Positions 26,106 through 35,470 of a stretch of 64,000 nucleotides of DNA are shown here, piece after piece. The notes below the pieces were generated by a model. That model worked only from the letters and a program-made list of their open reading frames with translations. It did not search any database and had not been told where the DNA came from. The stretch's first letter is position 1; each line of letters begins with the position of its first letter. Location: the NCBI RefSeq assembly GCF_001591605.1, contig NZ_BCVF01000001.1:154436-218435 (forward strand), in the 5' to 3' direction. Made by a program: the position numbers and the translations under genes. Origin of the DNA: Bacillus badius NBRC 15713. Its GTDB lineage: Bacteria; Bacillota; Bacilli; Bacillales; Domibacillaceae.

Positions 26106-27719
26106 ATGGCGAAAGTAAAGTGTGAATGTGGCCACGTCAATCCACATGGAACCATTTTGTGCGAGTCATGCGGCAGGGCGCTGACAGAAGAGGCTCAGAA
26201 AGAAAAGCTTCATGATATGCGCTACGAAGGCAGTGCCCGCCGCTCGCAAACGTATAACAAAACGATTATTGATAAGATTTGGAATTTCTTCTCCTCTGTT
26301 AAAGTGGGCATTTGGCTGATTGTGTTAACCTTGATCGCTTCCTCTATTGGGACGATTTTTCCGCAAAAGCTGTTTATACCGAACAACGTATCACCGGAGA
26401 CATACTATGAAGAGACTTACGGAACAGCCGGCAAAATCTATTACACGCTTGGATTCCATGATTTATATAATTCTATTTGGTTTATTGGCTTAATTGCAGC
26501 GATCGGCGTGTCACTTGTGATTTGCAGTCTTGACCGTGTTATTCCTTTATACCGGGCGTTGAAAAATCAGCGTGTGGCACGCCATGGTTCTTTTATGAAA
26601 AAACAGCGCTTATTTGCTTTGAAAGAAGAGAAGCTTCAACCTGAAGAAATTGAAAAAGTAAAAGAAAAATTAAAAAGCAAACGTTATCATATCCGTGAAG
26701 AAGATGGAAGTCTGCTGGCGGAAAAGGGACGTTTTTCCCGCTGGGGACCTTATGTCAATCATATCGGATTAATCATCTTTTTAATTGGCGCCATGCTCCG
26801 TTCGTCTGAAGGAATGTATACCGATGAAATGCTATGGATTCGCGAGGGAGAGACTCTGGAAATCCCCGGGACGCAGGGTGAGTTTTACTTAAAAAACGAA
26901 AAGTTTACCATTGAAAATTACGATAAAGAAAAGGATCCGGAAGTCTTTAAAGAGGCGCTTGAACGAACAGGCGGCGTTGTAAAGAATTATCAAACGGATG
27001 CTGTTCTTTACCGGGATGAAAACCGCGATCTTCCAGGAGCGAAGCCAAAGCTTGTCAAAGTGAAAGAAGAGAAGATCCGGGTAAACGAGCCGTTGAAATT
27101 TGACAAGTTTGCTCTCTATCAAGACAGCTACAGCAAAGATGAAATGAAAGCGATGGAGTTTGCGCTTGCAAACAAGGAAACACAAAAAGAAGCCGGCAGA
27201 GTCAAAGTGGATCTGTTCAATCCGAAAGATACATATGATCTTGGCAACGGATATAAGGTAGAAATTGTCGGCTACTATCCGGACTATGATGGAATAGGGT
27301 CAGACGGAGAACCGAAAACAAAGTCTCCGCTTCCAAACAATCCGGCTTTCTTGTTCAAAATGTTTTCACCGGAGCATCCAAAGGGAGAAATCAGCTTTAC
27401 AGCGATTCGCCAAACGCTTGAGCCTGTAGGGGAAACCGATTATAAAATGGAATTCCGGGGAATTGAAACACGGAATATTTCAGCTTTAACCGTGCGTAAA
27501 GATTTAACTTTATGGATTCTTGGTATTGGCGGAGCGATCTTTATGATCGGAGTCATCCAGGGAGCTTATTGGAACCATCGCCGTTTATGGATTCGTCAAA
27601 TAGATGGCGAAGTGTATGTCGCTGCCCATACGAATAAAAACTGGCACGGGTTAAAGCGGGAAATCAATTCGGTATTGGAGGGCACAGCTATTCCGGTGCC
27701 TGAAGACCAGCAAGGCTAA
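26106..27719 (+). CDS. resB: Cytochrome c biogenesis protein ResB
   Basis: ResB (Ccs1) forms, with ResC, the System II haem delivery and cytochrome c synthesis complex. The 537-residue protein (about 542 in B. subtilis) has an N-terminal zinc-ribbon-like pair of CxC/CxxC motifs (CECGH and CESCG), three closely spaced membrane spans near residues 70-90, 125-145 and 215-235, a large extracytoplasmic domain (about 240-470) and a final span near 480-500. It starts 16 bases after resA. Confidence 0.94.
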   Translation: MAKVKCECGHVNPHGTILCESCGRALTEEAQKEKLHDMRYEGSARRSQTYNKTIIDKIWNFFSSVKVGIWLIVLTLIASSIGTIFPQKLFIPNNVSPETYYEETYGTAGKIYYTLGFHDLYNSIWFIGLIAAIGVSLVICSLDRVIPLYRALKNQRVARHGSFMKKQRLFALKEEKLQPEEIEKVKEKLKSKRYHIREEDGSLLAEKGRFSRWGPYVNHIGLIIFLIGAMLRSSEGMYTDEMLWIREGETLEIPGTQGEFYLKNEKFTIENYDKEKDPEVFKEALERTGGVVKNYQTDAVLYRDENRDLPGAKPKLVKVKEEKIRVNEPLKFDKFALYQDSYSKDEMKAMEFALANKETQKEAGRVKVDLFNPKDTYDLGNGYKVEIVGYYPDYDGIGSDGEPKTKSPLPNNPAFLFKMFSPEHPKGEISFTAIRQTLEPVGETDYKMEFRGIETRNISALTVRKDLTLWILGIGGAIFMIGVIQGAYWNHRRLWIRQIDGEVYVAAHTNKNWHGLKREINSVLEGTAIPVPEDQQG

Positions 27720-27831
27720 GGAAAGAATAGCGAAGGGAACTTTGCTTGATGCGAGCATCGTTTTATTCTTAAATCAATGAATCATCGACCGCCGTGTGGC
27801 CGCAGATTAATTTAAAAGGAGGAATCGCCCG

Positions 27832-29019
27832 ATGTCCGATTTAGTCCAATGGAGCGGAAACTTGCTTTATGCTTCATTTATTATGTATTTAATCGCTACA
27901 TTTTTCTTCGGCGGAGCTATCCGTCCGAAGAAAAATGGGCAAAAACAGGAAGAAAACCGCTGGGGAAAAATAGGGATTACCGTAGCGGTTATCGGCTTTA
28001 TCGCTCAGCTTGGCTACTTTTTTACCCGCTGGGCCGCCTCAGGTCATGCGCCTGTAAGTAATTTATTTGAATTTATCACGTTCTTCTCCATGATGTTAGT
28101 GGGCGCATTTATTATTATTTATTTTATGTACCGTTTGCCGGTGCTGGGTGTATTTGCGCTTCCGGTCGCGCTTGTCATTATTGCCTATGCAAGCATGTTT
28201 CCGCGCGATATCAGTCCGCTGATTCCGGCGCTGCAAAGTCAGTGGCTGCATATTCATGTCACAACTGTTGCCGCTGGTGAAGGAATTCTGGCGATCAGCT
28301 TTATTGCCGGCTTGATTTATTTAGTGAAAACGATTGATCAGTCCAAGCGCAGCAAACAGACCATTTGGCTTGAGCTGATTATGTACAGTCTGGTTGCTGT
28401 GGTTGGCTTCGTCGCCGTCACTACGACATTCACCCTATCTGGTTATGAAGCGAAATTTGAATATGTAAATAAAGATGGAAAAGCTGCTGAGGAGACATTC
28501 CATATTCCTGCGATTGTCGGTCCAAATGAGGGGAAACTGGTGACAGAGGATAAGTTTGAACCAATCGTGGACATGCCTGCCTTCATTAATGCAAAAAAAC
28601 TAAATACGACGCTGTGGTCGCTGGCTGCAGGCGCGTTATTGTATGGCTTGATTCGTTTGCTTACAAGAAAACGAATGGGCGCTCTTGTTCAGCCGCTCGT
28701 TAAAAACGTTAATACCGACTTAATGGATGAAGTCAGTTACCGGGCGATTTTAATCGGATTTCCGGTTTTCACGCTTGGCGGTTTGATTTTCGCCATGATT
28801 TGGGCGCAAATTGCTTGGACAAGATTTTGGGGATGGGATCCAAAAGAGGTATGGGCTCTCATCACTTGGCTTTTCTATGCAGCCTTTTTACATTTGCGTT
28901 TATCAAAGGGCTGGCATGGCGAAAAGTCTGCTTGGCTGGCCGTCGTCGGGTTTGTCATCATTATGTTTAACCTTATTGCGGTCAATCTTGTTATTGCAGG
29001 TCTCCATTCTTACGCTTAA
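27832..29019 (+). CDS. resC: Cytochrome c biogenesis protein ResC
   Basis: ResC (CcsA) is the haem-handling membrane partner of ResB. This 395-residue protein (about 391 in B. subtilis) has eight or so membrane spans. The Trp-rich haem-binding motif [14 protein letters not shown] lies near residue 335, and a conserved His precedes it in LHIHVT. It follows resB after 112 bases, with AAGGAGGA before the ATG. The transcript ends at the terminator at 29022. Confidence 0.94.
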   Translation: MSDLVQWSGNLLYASFIMYLIATFFFGGAIRPKKNGQKQEENRWGKIGITVAVIGFIAQLGYFFTRWAASGHAPVSNLFEFITFFSMMLVGAFIIIYFMYRLPVLGVFALPVALVIIAYASMFPRDISPLIPALQSQWLHIHVTTVAAGEGILAISFIAGLIYLVKTIDQSKRSKQTIWLELIMYSLVAVVGFVAVTTTFTLSGYEAKFEYVNKDGKAAEETFHIPAIVGPNEGKLVTEDKFEPIVDMPAFINAKKLNTTLWSLAAGALLYGLIRLLTRKRMGALVQPLVKNVNTDLMDEVSYRAILIGFPVFTLGGLIFAMIWAQIAWTRFWGWDPKEVWALITWLFYAAFLHLRLSKGWHGEKSAWLAVVGFVIIMFNLIAVNLVIAGLHSYA

Positions 29020-29021
29020 CT

Positions 29022-29048
29022 GTCTCCGCCTCGGGCGGAGACTTTTTT
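29022..29048 (+). terminator. Terminator of resABC
   Basis: GTCTCCGCC pairs with GGCGGAGAC around a tiny loop, followed by TTTTTT. Confidence 0.9.
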
Positions 29049-29064
29049 GTGGAATAGGAATGAA

Positions 29065-29093
29065 TTGAAAAACAACTTTGATTAGTTGATAAT
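29065..29093 (+). promoter_or_regulatory. Promoter of resDE
   Basis: TTGAAA (29065-29070) and GATAAT (29088-29093) are 17 bases apart, 59 bases before resD. It would allow resDE expression separate from resABC. Confidence 0.6.
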
Positions 29094-29151
29094 ATAAACA
29101 GACAAGCTAGTTATAGAATGAATTTTATTGTGCAAACAGGGAGGAATTTAG

Positions 29152-29868
29152 GTGGATAACGAACTGAAAATTTTAGTCGTTGATGATGAAGAGAGAATAC
29201 GTCGCTTGCTGCGCATGTACCTGGAAAGAGAGAATTATGAAGTGGATGAAGCGGAAGACGGCGAAGCAGCCCTTGAGCTCGCATTAAATAAAGAATATGA
29301 TTGCATTTTACTTGATATTATGATGCCTGGTAAAGACGGCATCGAAGTGTGCAAGGAACTCCGTGAAAAAAAATCAACTCCTGTTATCATGCTGACAGCA
29401 AAAGGAGAAGAAGCAAACCGTGTACAAGGCTTTGAGGTAGGGACAGATGATTATATCGTCAAGCCGTTCAGTCCGCGGGAAGTTGTACTGCGAGTAAAAG
29501 CGCTGTTAAGAAGATCATCGCCGACGTCTTATTTACAAACAGATACGAAGTCTAAAGATCTAATCGTCTATCCGCATTTAACGATTGATAACGATGCCCA
29601 CCGGGTCACTGCTGACGGGGAAGAAGTGAATTTAACCCCTAAGGAATATGAATTGCTATATTTTCTGGCGAAGTCCCCGGACAAAGTATTCGATCGGGAG
29701 CATTTATTGAAAGAAGTATGGCATTATGAGTTTTTTGGGGATTTGCGAACAGTTGATACACACGTAAAGCGCCTGCGCGAAAAGTTGAATAAAGTATCTG
29801 AAAAAGCTTCTAAGATGATTGTTACCGTTTGGGGCGTAGGCTATAAGTTCGAGGTAGTGAGTGAATGA
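29152..29868 (+). CDS. resD: Response regulator ResD
   Basis: ResD activates genes for respiration and anaerobic growth. The 238-residue OmpR/PhoB-type regulator has a receiver domain (Asp pair in VVDDEE, phospho-acceptor Asp in LLDIMMPGKDG near residue 56, Thr in MLTAKGE, Lys in IVKPFS) and a C-terminal winged helix (LTPKEYELLYFL, RTVDTHVKRLREKL). The start is GTG 29152 with GGGAGG upstream. It overlaps resE by four bases. Confidence 0.96.
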   Translation: MDNELKILVVDDEERIRRLLRMYLERENYEVDEAEDGEAALELALNKEYDCILLDIMMPGKDGIEVCKELREKKSTPVIMLTAKGEEANRVQGFEVGTDDYIVKPFSPREVVLRVKALLRRSSPTSYLQTDTKSKDLIVYPHLTIDNDAHRVTADGEEVNLTPKEYELLYFLAKSPDKVFDREHLLKEVWHYEFFGDLRTVDTHVKRLREKLNKVSEKASKMIVTVWGVGYKFEVVSE

Positions 29869-31637
29869 AGCTTTGGAGGAGCGTAGTAGGGAAACTATGG
29901 ATGACCATTTTGCTGCTTGTTTCCTTCGTCCTCTTTTTTCTTACGATCTTGTTGCTGGAGTTCTTTGAAAATTATCATACAAATGAAGTTGAAAGAGGAT
30001 TATCTGAAACAGCCGTAAAGATCTCCAAGATCCTATCTGATCATGAAAACAAAAAGACAGGCATGGAGGTAGCGTGGGAGCTCGTTGATGAACCGGTTCA
30101 TGTCATTATCGCAGAAAACAAGAAGACGTTTCATTATTCGCCGAATGATCCGGAGGCAGACAGGCTCAAGCGAAGTGAGGTTGTGAACAATCCGGTGCTT
30201 TCCAGTGTATTTACAGATAAAAAGCGGGTGAAAGCTGAGTTGGAGGTAGATGAATCCGGCCGTGGAAACCGTCATGAAAATTCCATTGCCATCGCCGTGC
30301 CTTTAGAGATGAACAAAGGGGAAGCCGGAGCTGTTATCATTTACCAATCACTGGAGGTAATTAAAGAAACATCTCATCAAACAACCAAGCTGATTCTGCT
30401 CGCTGCCGGCATTGCGATTTTCTTGACGACTATCTTTGCTTTTTTCTTGTCGACACGGATCACGGCTCCGCTGCGTAAAATGCGGGAAGCAGCCAATGAA
30501 CTGACCAAGGGGAACTTTGATACGACTGTTCCTATTTTAACCACAGATGAAATCGGTGCGCTTGCTACTTCATTTAATCAAATGGCGAGGCAGCTCAATC
30601 ATAATATTCATGCACTCAACCAGGAAAAAGAGCAGCTGGCGAGTATTCTAAGCAGTATGGCGGATGGGGTTATTACGTTTAATCGTGACGGCACCATTCT
30701 GATCACGAATCCGCCGGCGGAACGCTTTTTGCAAAACTGGTACTATGAAGTGGGCAAGGACCATCCACAGCAAATGATGCCATTGCTTGTTGAAGAGCTT
30801 TTGAAAGCGGCGGTTCAAACAGAGACAGAAAAGATTGGTGAGTTTTCTGTGCAGGGCCGTTCTTATGTCATTATCGTCAGCCCGCTTTACAATGGAAAAA
30901 CAGTTCGCGGGGCAGTAGCGGTCGTTCGTGACATGACGGAAGAACGCCGTCTTGATAAGCTGCGAAAAGATTTCCTGGCGAACGTATCGCATGAGCTGCG
31001 GACGCCTATTTCGATGCTTCAGGGATATAGCGAAGCAATCATTGATGACATTGCGGCGACAGAGGATGAAAAAAGGGAAATGGCCCGAATTATTTATGAT
31101 GAATCGCTTCGGATCGGGCGGCTGGTGAACGAGCTTTTGGATTTGGCTCGCATGGAAGCGGGACACATTTCCTTGAATATGGAGGAGGTAGATTTTCCTT
31201 CATTTATTCGCCGGGTGACCGATAAGTTCCAAGGTGTAGCGAAAGAGAAGGATATTGATTTAACATGGCAGATTCCAGATGAGAAAATCGTGACGAAGCT
31301 TGATCCCGACCGCATCGAACAAGTGTTGACCAACTTAATTGATAATGCTTTGCGCCATACGCCGGAGCACGGATTTGTCAAAGTAAGCTATGAGCTGAAA
31401 ACAGATGGGCATCATGTATCGGTGCAAGACTCCGGGGCAGGCATTAGTGAGGAAGACTTGCCCTTTGTGTTCGAACGTTTTTATAAAGGAGATAAGGCTC
31501 GGACAAGAGGCCGTTCCGGCACTGGGCTAGGGCTTTCTATCGCGAAAAATATTATCTCTGCCCATAGCGGCAGCATTAAAGTGCAAAGCAAACTTGGAGA
31601 AGGAACGATTTTCTCCTTCCGCTTGCCGGCAGAATGA
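29865..31637 (+). CDS. resE: Sensor histidine kinase ResE
   Basis: ResE is the membrane sensor kinase for ResD, responding to oxygen limitation and redox state. The 590-residue protein (589 in B. subtilis) has two membrane spans (about 12-33 and 172-195) around an extracytoplasmic domain, a HAMP domain, a PAS domain (about 255-360), the HisKA motif SHELRTP with His376, and the HATPase domain with N box (NLIDNALRHTP), DSGAGI and GTGLGLSIAK. The ATG overlaps the resD stop, showing coupling. Confidence 0.95.
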   Translation: MKLWRSVVGKLWMTILLLVSFVLFFLTILLLEFFENYHTNEVERGLSETAVKISKILSDHENKKTGMEVAWELVDEPVHVIIAENKKTFHYSPNDPEADRLKRSEVVNNPVLSSVFTDKKRVKAELEVDESGRGNRHENSIAIAVPLEMNKGEAGAVIIYQSLEVIKETSHQTTKLILLAAGIAIFLTTIFAFFLSTRITAPLRKMREAANELTKGNFDTTVPILTTDEIGALATSFNQMARQLNHNIHALNQEKEQLASILSSMADGVITFNRDGTILITNPPAERFLQNWYYEVGKDHPQQMMPLLVEELLKAAVQTETEKIGEFSVQGRSYVIIVSPLYNGKTVRGAVAVVRDMTEERRLDKLRKDFLANVSHELRTPISMLQGYSEAIIDDIAATEDEKREMARIIYDESLRIGRLVNELLDLARMEAGHISLNMEEVDFPSFIRRVTDKFQGVAKEKDIDLTWQIPDEKIVTKLDPDRIEQVLTNLIDNALRHTPEHGFVKVSYELKTDGHHVSVQDSGAGISEEDLPFVFERFYKGDKARTRGRSGTGLGLSIAKNIISAHSGSIKVQSKLGEGTIFSFRLPAE

Positions 31638-31744
31638 TCGAATAGGCGTTCAGATAAGGAGTTTCGAAAAAGTAGTCATACTGGAAACGCTTTCCGTCAT
31701 ACAACTAAAAGGGCGATAAAAAAGCAAGTTGGAGGCGGTACATC

Positions 31745-31933
31745 ATGAAAGACTACTTGAAGCGTTTTATGATTGCTTTACTTATGGCTCTATGTGTAAG
31801 CTTGTTAATGATCGGCGGAGGACTCGCTCAGTCCAAAAGCGAGAAAAAACAGTCGCTGGCTGAAAGAAGCTATCTGCAGGAAATGACAGAAGCGCTACAT
31901 ACAGGGAAAGCGGTCTCGCAACAATCGTTCTGA
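31745..31933 (+). CDS. Small exported or membrane-anchored protein, unknown
   Basis: This 62-residue protein starts MKDYLKRF, has a hydrophobic stretch at residues 8-27 (ending MIGGGLAQS) and a charged, helical tail. The first part could be a cleaved signal peptide (LAQS) or an anchor. GGAGGCGG lies ten bases before the ATG. I do not recognise the family. It sits between resE and the FMN riboswitch and is followed by a terminator-like hairpin. Confidence 0.6.
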   Translation: MKDYLKRFMIALLMALCVSLLMIGGGLAQSKSEKKQSLAERSYLQEMTEALHTGKAVSQQSF

Positions 31934-31954
31934 AGAGAAAAAACCTCTTGTGTC

Positions 31955-32006
31955 AGACTGCAGACAAACTGGGTGAAACTCCAGCTTGAACTGCAGTCTC
32001 TTTTAT
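31955..32006 (+). terminator. Terminator after the small ORF downstream of resE
   Basis: AGACTGCAG pairs with CTGCAGTCT, with an inner CTGG/CCAG pair, then CTTTTATATT. Confidence 0.75.
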
Positions 32007-32059
32007 ATTGTCTGTAGATAGGAACGGTTAATGGCTATTCTAAGCGGTTTGTTTTCCGC

Positions 32060-32088
32060 TGTCCGGCTGGTAATAGGGCAGCCGGACA
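32060..32088. other. Perfect 10-bp hairpin without T-run
   Basis: TGTCCGGCTG and CAGCCGGACA form a perfect stem with a nine-base loop. No T-run follows, so it is not a standard terminator. It lies between two terminator-like hairpins in a 310-base gap that otherwise has no coding signal. Confidence 0.5.
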
Positions 32089-32129
32089 ACTAGGCTCGTT
32101 CAAATAGATGGCTCTGTTAAAGAAGTCTG

Positions 32130-32161
32130 AAGCAAGAGAATGCCCCTCTTGCTTTTTTTTT
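32130..32161 (+). terminator. Terminator upstream of the FMN riboswitch
   Basis: AAGCAAGAG pairs with CTCTTGCTT around a seven-base loop followed by a long T-run. It isolates the ribU transcription unit from upstream read-through. Confidence 0.85.
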
Positions 32162-32244
32162 GGATGGTTGCTATTATTTAAGTACACCTATTGTTATTCA
32201 CTTGTTGGTTTAACAGGGCAATAGCAGTAGAAAAAAACTTTATA

Positions 32245-32373
32245 TTCATCTTCGGGGCAGGGTGAAATTCCCGACCGGCGGTATGGAAGCAATCGTTTCT
32301 GAGCCCGCGAGCCGAAAGGCTGATTTGGTGTGAAGCCAAAGCCGACAGTATAGTCTGGATGGGAGAAGATGAA
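32245..32373 (+). ncRNA. FMN riboswitch (RFN element)
   Basis: The core motifs of the RFN element are all present in order: GGGGCAGGGTGAAATTCCC, GACCGGCGGT, a GAGCCCGCGAGC segment, GATTTGGTG, CCAAAGCCGACAGT and GGATGGGAGA. The closing P1 helix is a perfect 9-bp pair, TTCATCTTC (32245-32253) with GAAGATGAA (32365-32373). FMN binding should favour termination before ribU at the hairpins that follow. Confidence 0.96.
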
Positions 32374-32383
32374 GGTCTGCCGG

Positions 32384-32416
32384 CGTTCAAAATGTGCAGA
32401 TTTGAACGTTTATTTG
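32384..32416 (+). terminator. First hairpin of the ribU leader expression platform
   Basis: CGTTCAA pairs with TTGAACG, followed by TTTATTTGAG. It lies 11 bases after the riboswitch. Confidence 0.5.
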
Positions 32417-32430
32417 AGTATGACTTTTCT

Positions 32431-32462
32431 CCCTCAAGCCACCCGCTTGAGGGTTTGTCGTT
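32431..32462 (+). terminator. Riboswitch-controlled terminator before ribU
   Basis: CCCTCAAGC pairs with GCTTGAGGG around ACCC-like loop bases, followed by TTTGTCGTTT. This is the likely FMN-controlled terminator. Confidence 0.7.
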
Positions 32463-32525
32463 TCTCGAGGTTTTTGGCAGCCTTTCTTCTTGTGAATGAT
32501 GAATGAGAAGAAGGAGAGAATCATT

Positions 32526-33101
32526 GTGAAAAAAATGAATATCCGTACGTTAACGTCTGTGGGATTATTAAGCACGCTAGCTTATTTATTAATGCTGCTG
32601 AACTTTCCAATCCCGCCATTTCCGAGCTTTTTAATGATTGACTTTAGCGATATTCCTGCACTAATCGCTGCGATCATTTTTGGACCTCTTGCCGGTATCA
32701 TGGTCGAGCTAGTAAAGAATGTGCTGGACTTCTTTATGACCGGAAGCCCAACAGGAGTGCCTGTCGGCCATTTAGCTAACTTCGTAGCGGGCATTACTTT
32801 TATTCTTCCTGTTTACTATGTATACAAAAAGTTTGAGTCAAAAAAAGGCTTGACTGTTGCTTTGGCAGCCGGAGCAGTCTTTATGGCTGTAATGATGAGT
32901 GTGTTGAACTACTATGTTATTTTGCCCGCATATACACTGTTCTTAAATGCACCTGCCATGAGCGCTCCCGAAACGAAGGAAATGGTCGTTTCCGCTATTT
33001 TGCCGTTTAATATGATTAAAGGAATAGTAATGGCTGTTGTATTTCTGCTCATTTACTCACGAATTTACGTGTGGATGCGCAAGCAAGCGGCCGTTTCATA
33101 A
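32526..33101 (+). CDS. ribU: Riboflavin transporter RibU (ECF substrate-binding subunit)
   Basis: RibU (FmnP, YpaA in B. subtilis) is the riboflavin-specific S component of an ECF transporter. The 191-residue protein (190 in B. subtilis) has six membrane spans; DFSDIPALIAA and the ELVKN and HLANF segments are family hallmarks. The start is GTG 32526 with AAGGAGAG seven bases upstream; upstream in-frame ATGs lack a site. Its FMN riboswitch means uptake falls when flavin is plentiful. The shared ECF ATPases are not in this window. Confidence 0.94.
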   Translation: MKKMNIRTLTSVGLLSTLAYLLMLLNFPIPPFPSFLMIDFSDIPALIAAIIFGPLAGIMVELVKNVLDFFMTGSPTGVPVGHLANFVAGITFILPVYYVYKKFESKKGLTVALAAGAVFMAVMMSVLNYYVILPAYTLFLNAPAMSAPETKEMVVSAILPFNMIKGIVMAVVFLLIYSRIYVWMRKQAAVS

Positions 33102-33117
33102 CATACAGCTCACAAGG

Positions 33118-33166
33118 AAAGCCCTAAAAGTCCCTGAAAGACTTTTAGGGCTTTTGGTTTGTTTTT
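33118..33166 (+). terminator. Terminator of ribU
   Basis: GCCCTAAAAGTC pairs with GACTTTTAGGGC followed by TTTTGGTTTGTTTTT. Confidence 0.88.
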
Positions 33167-33181
33167 ACAGGAATAAAGAAC

Positions 33182-33209
33182 TTGAATGTAAGAGGTCATC
33201 GGGTATAAT
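33182..33209 (+). promoter_or_regulatory. Sigma-A promoter of the chemoreceptor gene
   Basis: TTGAAT (33182-33187) and TATAAT (33204-33209) are 16 bases apart, 53 bases before the gene. Confidence 0.68.
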
Positions 33210-33262
33210 TATCCATGGAGAAAACTTGTTTTTATAGAAAATACAGATAAGGTGGGTTGAAA

Positions 33263-34951
33263 TTGAGGTTTTCTGTAGGTAAAAAGTTGTATTTGGGTTT
33301 TATAGCTGTTTTATCCGCTTTAATCCTAGTAGGAGCTGTCGGCTATTTATCGGCAATGAGGTTGGACAAAGAATATACTTTCTTGCTGGATGATCGCGTC
33401 AAGAAAGTAGAAATGATTGATGAGCTGATTAGTATAGAAAAGGATGTATCGATCTATTCTCTTACATATTTTACTTTTGCTGAACAGAACAGCTTAGATG
33501 AAATCGAGAAAAAACAGCAAGAATTTGCGGATGTACATCGCCGTCTTGAACAAATGATTCAGCAGCCCAAAAATAAACAGCTGCTAAATGAAGTAAACGA
33601 AGCAGGTAGCCGCTATAATGAATTGGTCTCCAAAGCGCTTGAAAGCCATAAGCAAGGACTGGCGTCTCAAGCAGCGGCCTATAGCACCGAGGCTAGCGAG
33701 CAGGAAAAGAAGATGAAAGAGAAAGCGCTGGAATTGAGAAAAGCGCAGTCTGCTGAGTTAAGCAAAACGCGAGCTGATTTAGAAGCGTTTATTCAGGCAA
33801 TGAAAATATTTCTTATTGCAGTCATTGCCGGTGGAACGGTCTTAAGCGGAGTCATCGCTTATTTCATTGCCCGCTCGATTACAGGGCCGGTAGGACGAGT
33901 AACAAGTGCTTTGCAGGAAGTGGCAGCCGGCAATTTACAAATAGAAGATTTGCATATAAAAAATAAGGACGAGATTGGTGAAATGGGCACCGCCTTTAAC
34001 CGGATGATTCAAGATTTGCGGCGTATCTTAGGGAAGGTGAATCAGACAGCTCTTCAACTATCCGCTCAATCCCAGGAATTATCGGCTAGTGCTGAACAAA
34101 GTGCGGCTTCTTCACAATTAATGGCGCGTACAGCGGAAGAAAATATGAACGGCAGCAACAGTCAGAGAGAACTGATCGGCAAAGCAGTGATCTCTATGGA
34201 TGAAATGTCTGCAGGCATTAAGCAAATCGCCGGCAGCAATGAAGAGATGCTTTATTCTGCAGAAACCGTAGGAGCTCTTGTGAACAAGGGAGAAAAAGTA
34301 ACCGAAAATGTATCCAATCAAATTCACGATATTCACCAGTCCATTAAAGAAACTGAACGTTACATGGGGGTGCTGGAAAAACATGCATCCGACATTCAAA
34401 AAGTCACAAGCTTAATTACAGCTATTTCCGAGCAGACCAACTTGCTGGCTTTAAATGCAGCTATTGAAGCAGCACGCGCCGGAGAAGCAGGAAAAGGCTT
34501 CGCTGTAGTGGCCGAAGAGGTGCGAAAGCTGGCTGAACAATCAAAGGCTTCCGCCGGGGAAATTGCCAGCATGGTGAAAGAAATTCAAAAAGATACAGAT
34601 TTGGCCGTCCTGTCTATTCAAGCGGGAAGCAGCAAAATTGAGCAGGGGTTGTCCGCCTCAAGCACTTCACGGAATGTGTTTCAGAATATAAAATCTTCGG
34701 TAGCTGATGTAGGGGAAAAGGTTGCAACGGTTTCAGCGGCTATCGAAGAATTAGAAGCGATGACGGAAGCTGTTGCCCAAAGTGCCCATCAAGTACGAGA
34801 GATCGCTGATAAGACGGCAGTGACAGCACACGATTCAAGTGCGGCAACGGAAGAGCAGCTGGCAGCTGTTGAACAAATAGCTGCGAGCACCCAAGCTCTA
34901 TCCTCGCTGGCTGCAGAAATGCAATCAGAAGCGGGCAAGTTTAAAGTTTAA
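33263..34951 (+). CDS. Methyl-accepting chemotaxis protein
   Basis: This 562-residue chemoreceptor has an N-terminal span (about 8-30), a four-helix-type extracytoplasmic sensor of some 150 residues, a second span (about 183-205), a HAMP domain (to about 260) and a long signalling coiled coil. The hairpin tip that contacts CheA and CheW is intact ([20 protein letters not shown], then [18 protein letters not shown]). The ligand is unknown. There is no ATG near the N-terminus; TTG 33263 is favoured because AAGGTGG is seven bases upstream, with TTG 33257 too close. Confidence 0.93.
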   Translation: MRFSVGKKLYLGFIAVLSALILVGAVGYLSAMRLDKEYTFLLDDRVKKVEMIDELISIEKDVSIYSLTYFTFAEQNSLDEIEKKQQEFADVHRRLEQMIQQPKNKQLLNEVNEAGSRYNELVSKALESHKQGLASQAAAYSTEASEQEKKMKEKALELRKAQSAELSKTRADLEAFIQAMKIFLIAVIAGGTVLSGVIAYFIARSITGPVGRVTSALQEVAAGNLQIEDLHIKNKDEIGEMGTAFNRMIQDLRRILGKVNQTALQLSAQSQELSASAEQSAASSQLMARTAEENMNGSNSQRELIGKAVISMDEMSAGIKQIAGSNEEMLYSAETVGALVNKGEKVTENVSNQIHDIHQSIKETERYMGVLEKHASDIQKVTSLITAISEQTNLLALNAAIEAARAGEAGKGFAVVAEEVRKLAEQSKASAGEIASMVKEIQKDTDLAVLSIQAGSSKIEQGLSASSTSRNVFQNIKSSVADVGEKVATVSAAIEELEAMTEAVAQSAHQVREIADKTAVTAHDSSAATEEQLAAVEQIAASTQALSSLAAEMQSEAGKFKV

Positions 34952-34973
34952 TGCTGCACAACATCATAAAAAA

Positions 34974-35004
34974 ACCCGGCGGGATTTTCCTCCCGCCGGA
35001 TTTA

Positions 35005-35006
<2 letters not shown>
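34974..35006. terminator. Bidirectional terminator between the chemoreceptor gene and fer
   Basis: CCGGCGGGA pairs with TCCCGCCGG, with A-rich sequence before and T-rich sequence after. Confidence 0.85.
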
Positions 35007-35271
<265 letters not shown>

Positions 35272-35326
35272 CTATCCAAGCTATGTGGTGATATGTATCC
35301 ACACTTGTGTGAAAACTCCTTCCCTC

Positions 35327-35355
35327 ATTGTATATCCGATTAGTTTTCTTTTCAA
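35327..35355 (-). promoter_or_regulatory. Sigma-A promoter of fer
   Basis: On the minus strand TTGAAA (35355-35350) and TACAAT (35332-35327) are 17 bases apart, about 75 bases before fer. Confidence 0.7.
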
Positions 35356-35396
35356 TCATAATTTCTTAATAAAAAAATGATAAGGCTTTCATTAGC

Positions 35397-35419
35397 AATT
35401 CCTCCACATACGAGGAATT
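35397..35419. repeat. Perfect 8-bp palindrome in the fer-ypbB gap
   Basis: AATTCCTC and GAGGAATT flank seven bases. The right arm touches TTGACA at 35420, the only -35-like sequence before ypbB, so it may be an operator. Confidence 0.4.
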
Positions 35420-35470
35420 TTGACAATTTTCATGGTAAAATAAATAAAAGTACAGAAAGGGAGGCAAGTG

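Noticed and set aside
35420..35441. TTGACA and TAAAAT before ypbB as a sigma-A promoter
   Set aside because: The spacing is only 10 bases, too short to function.
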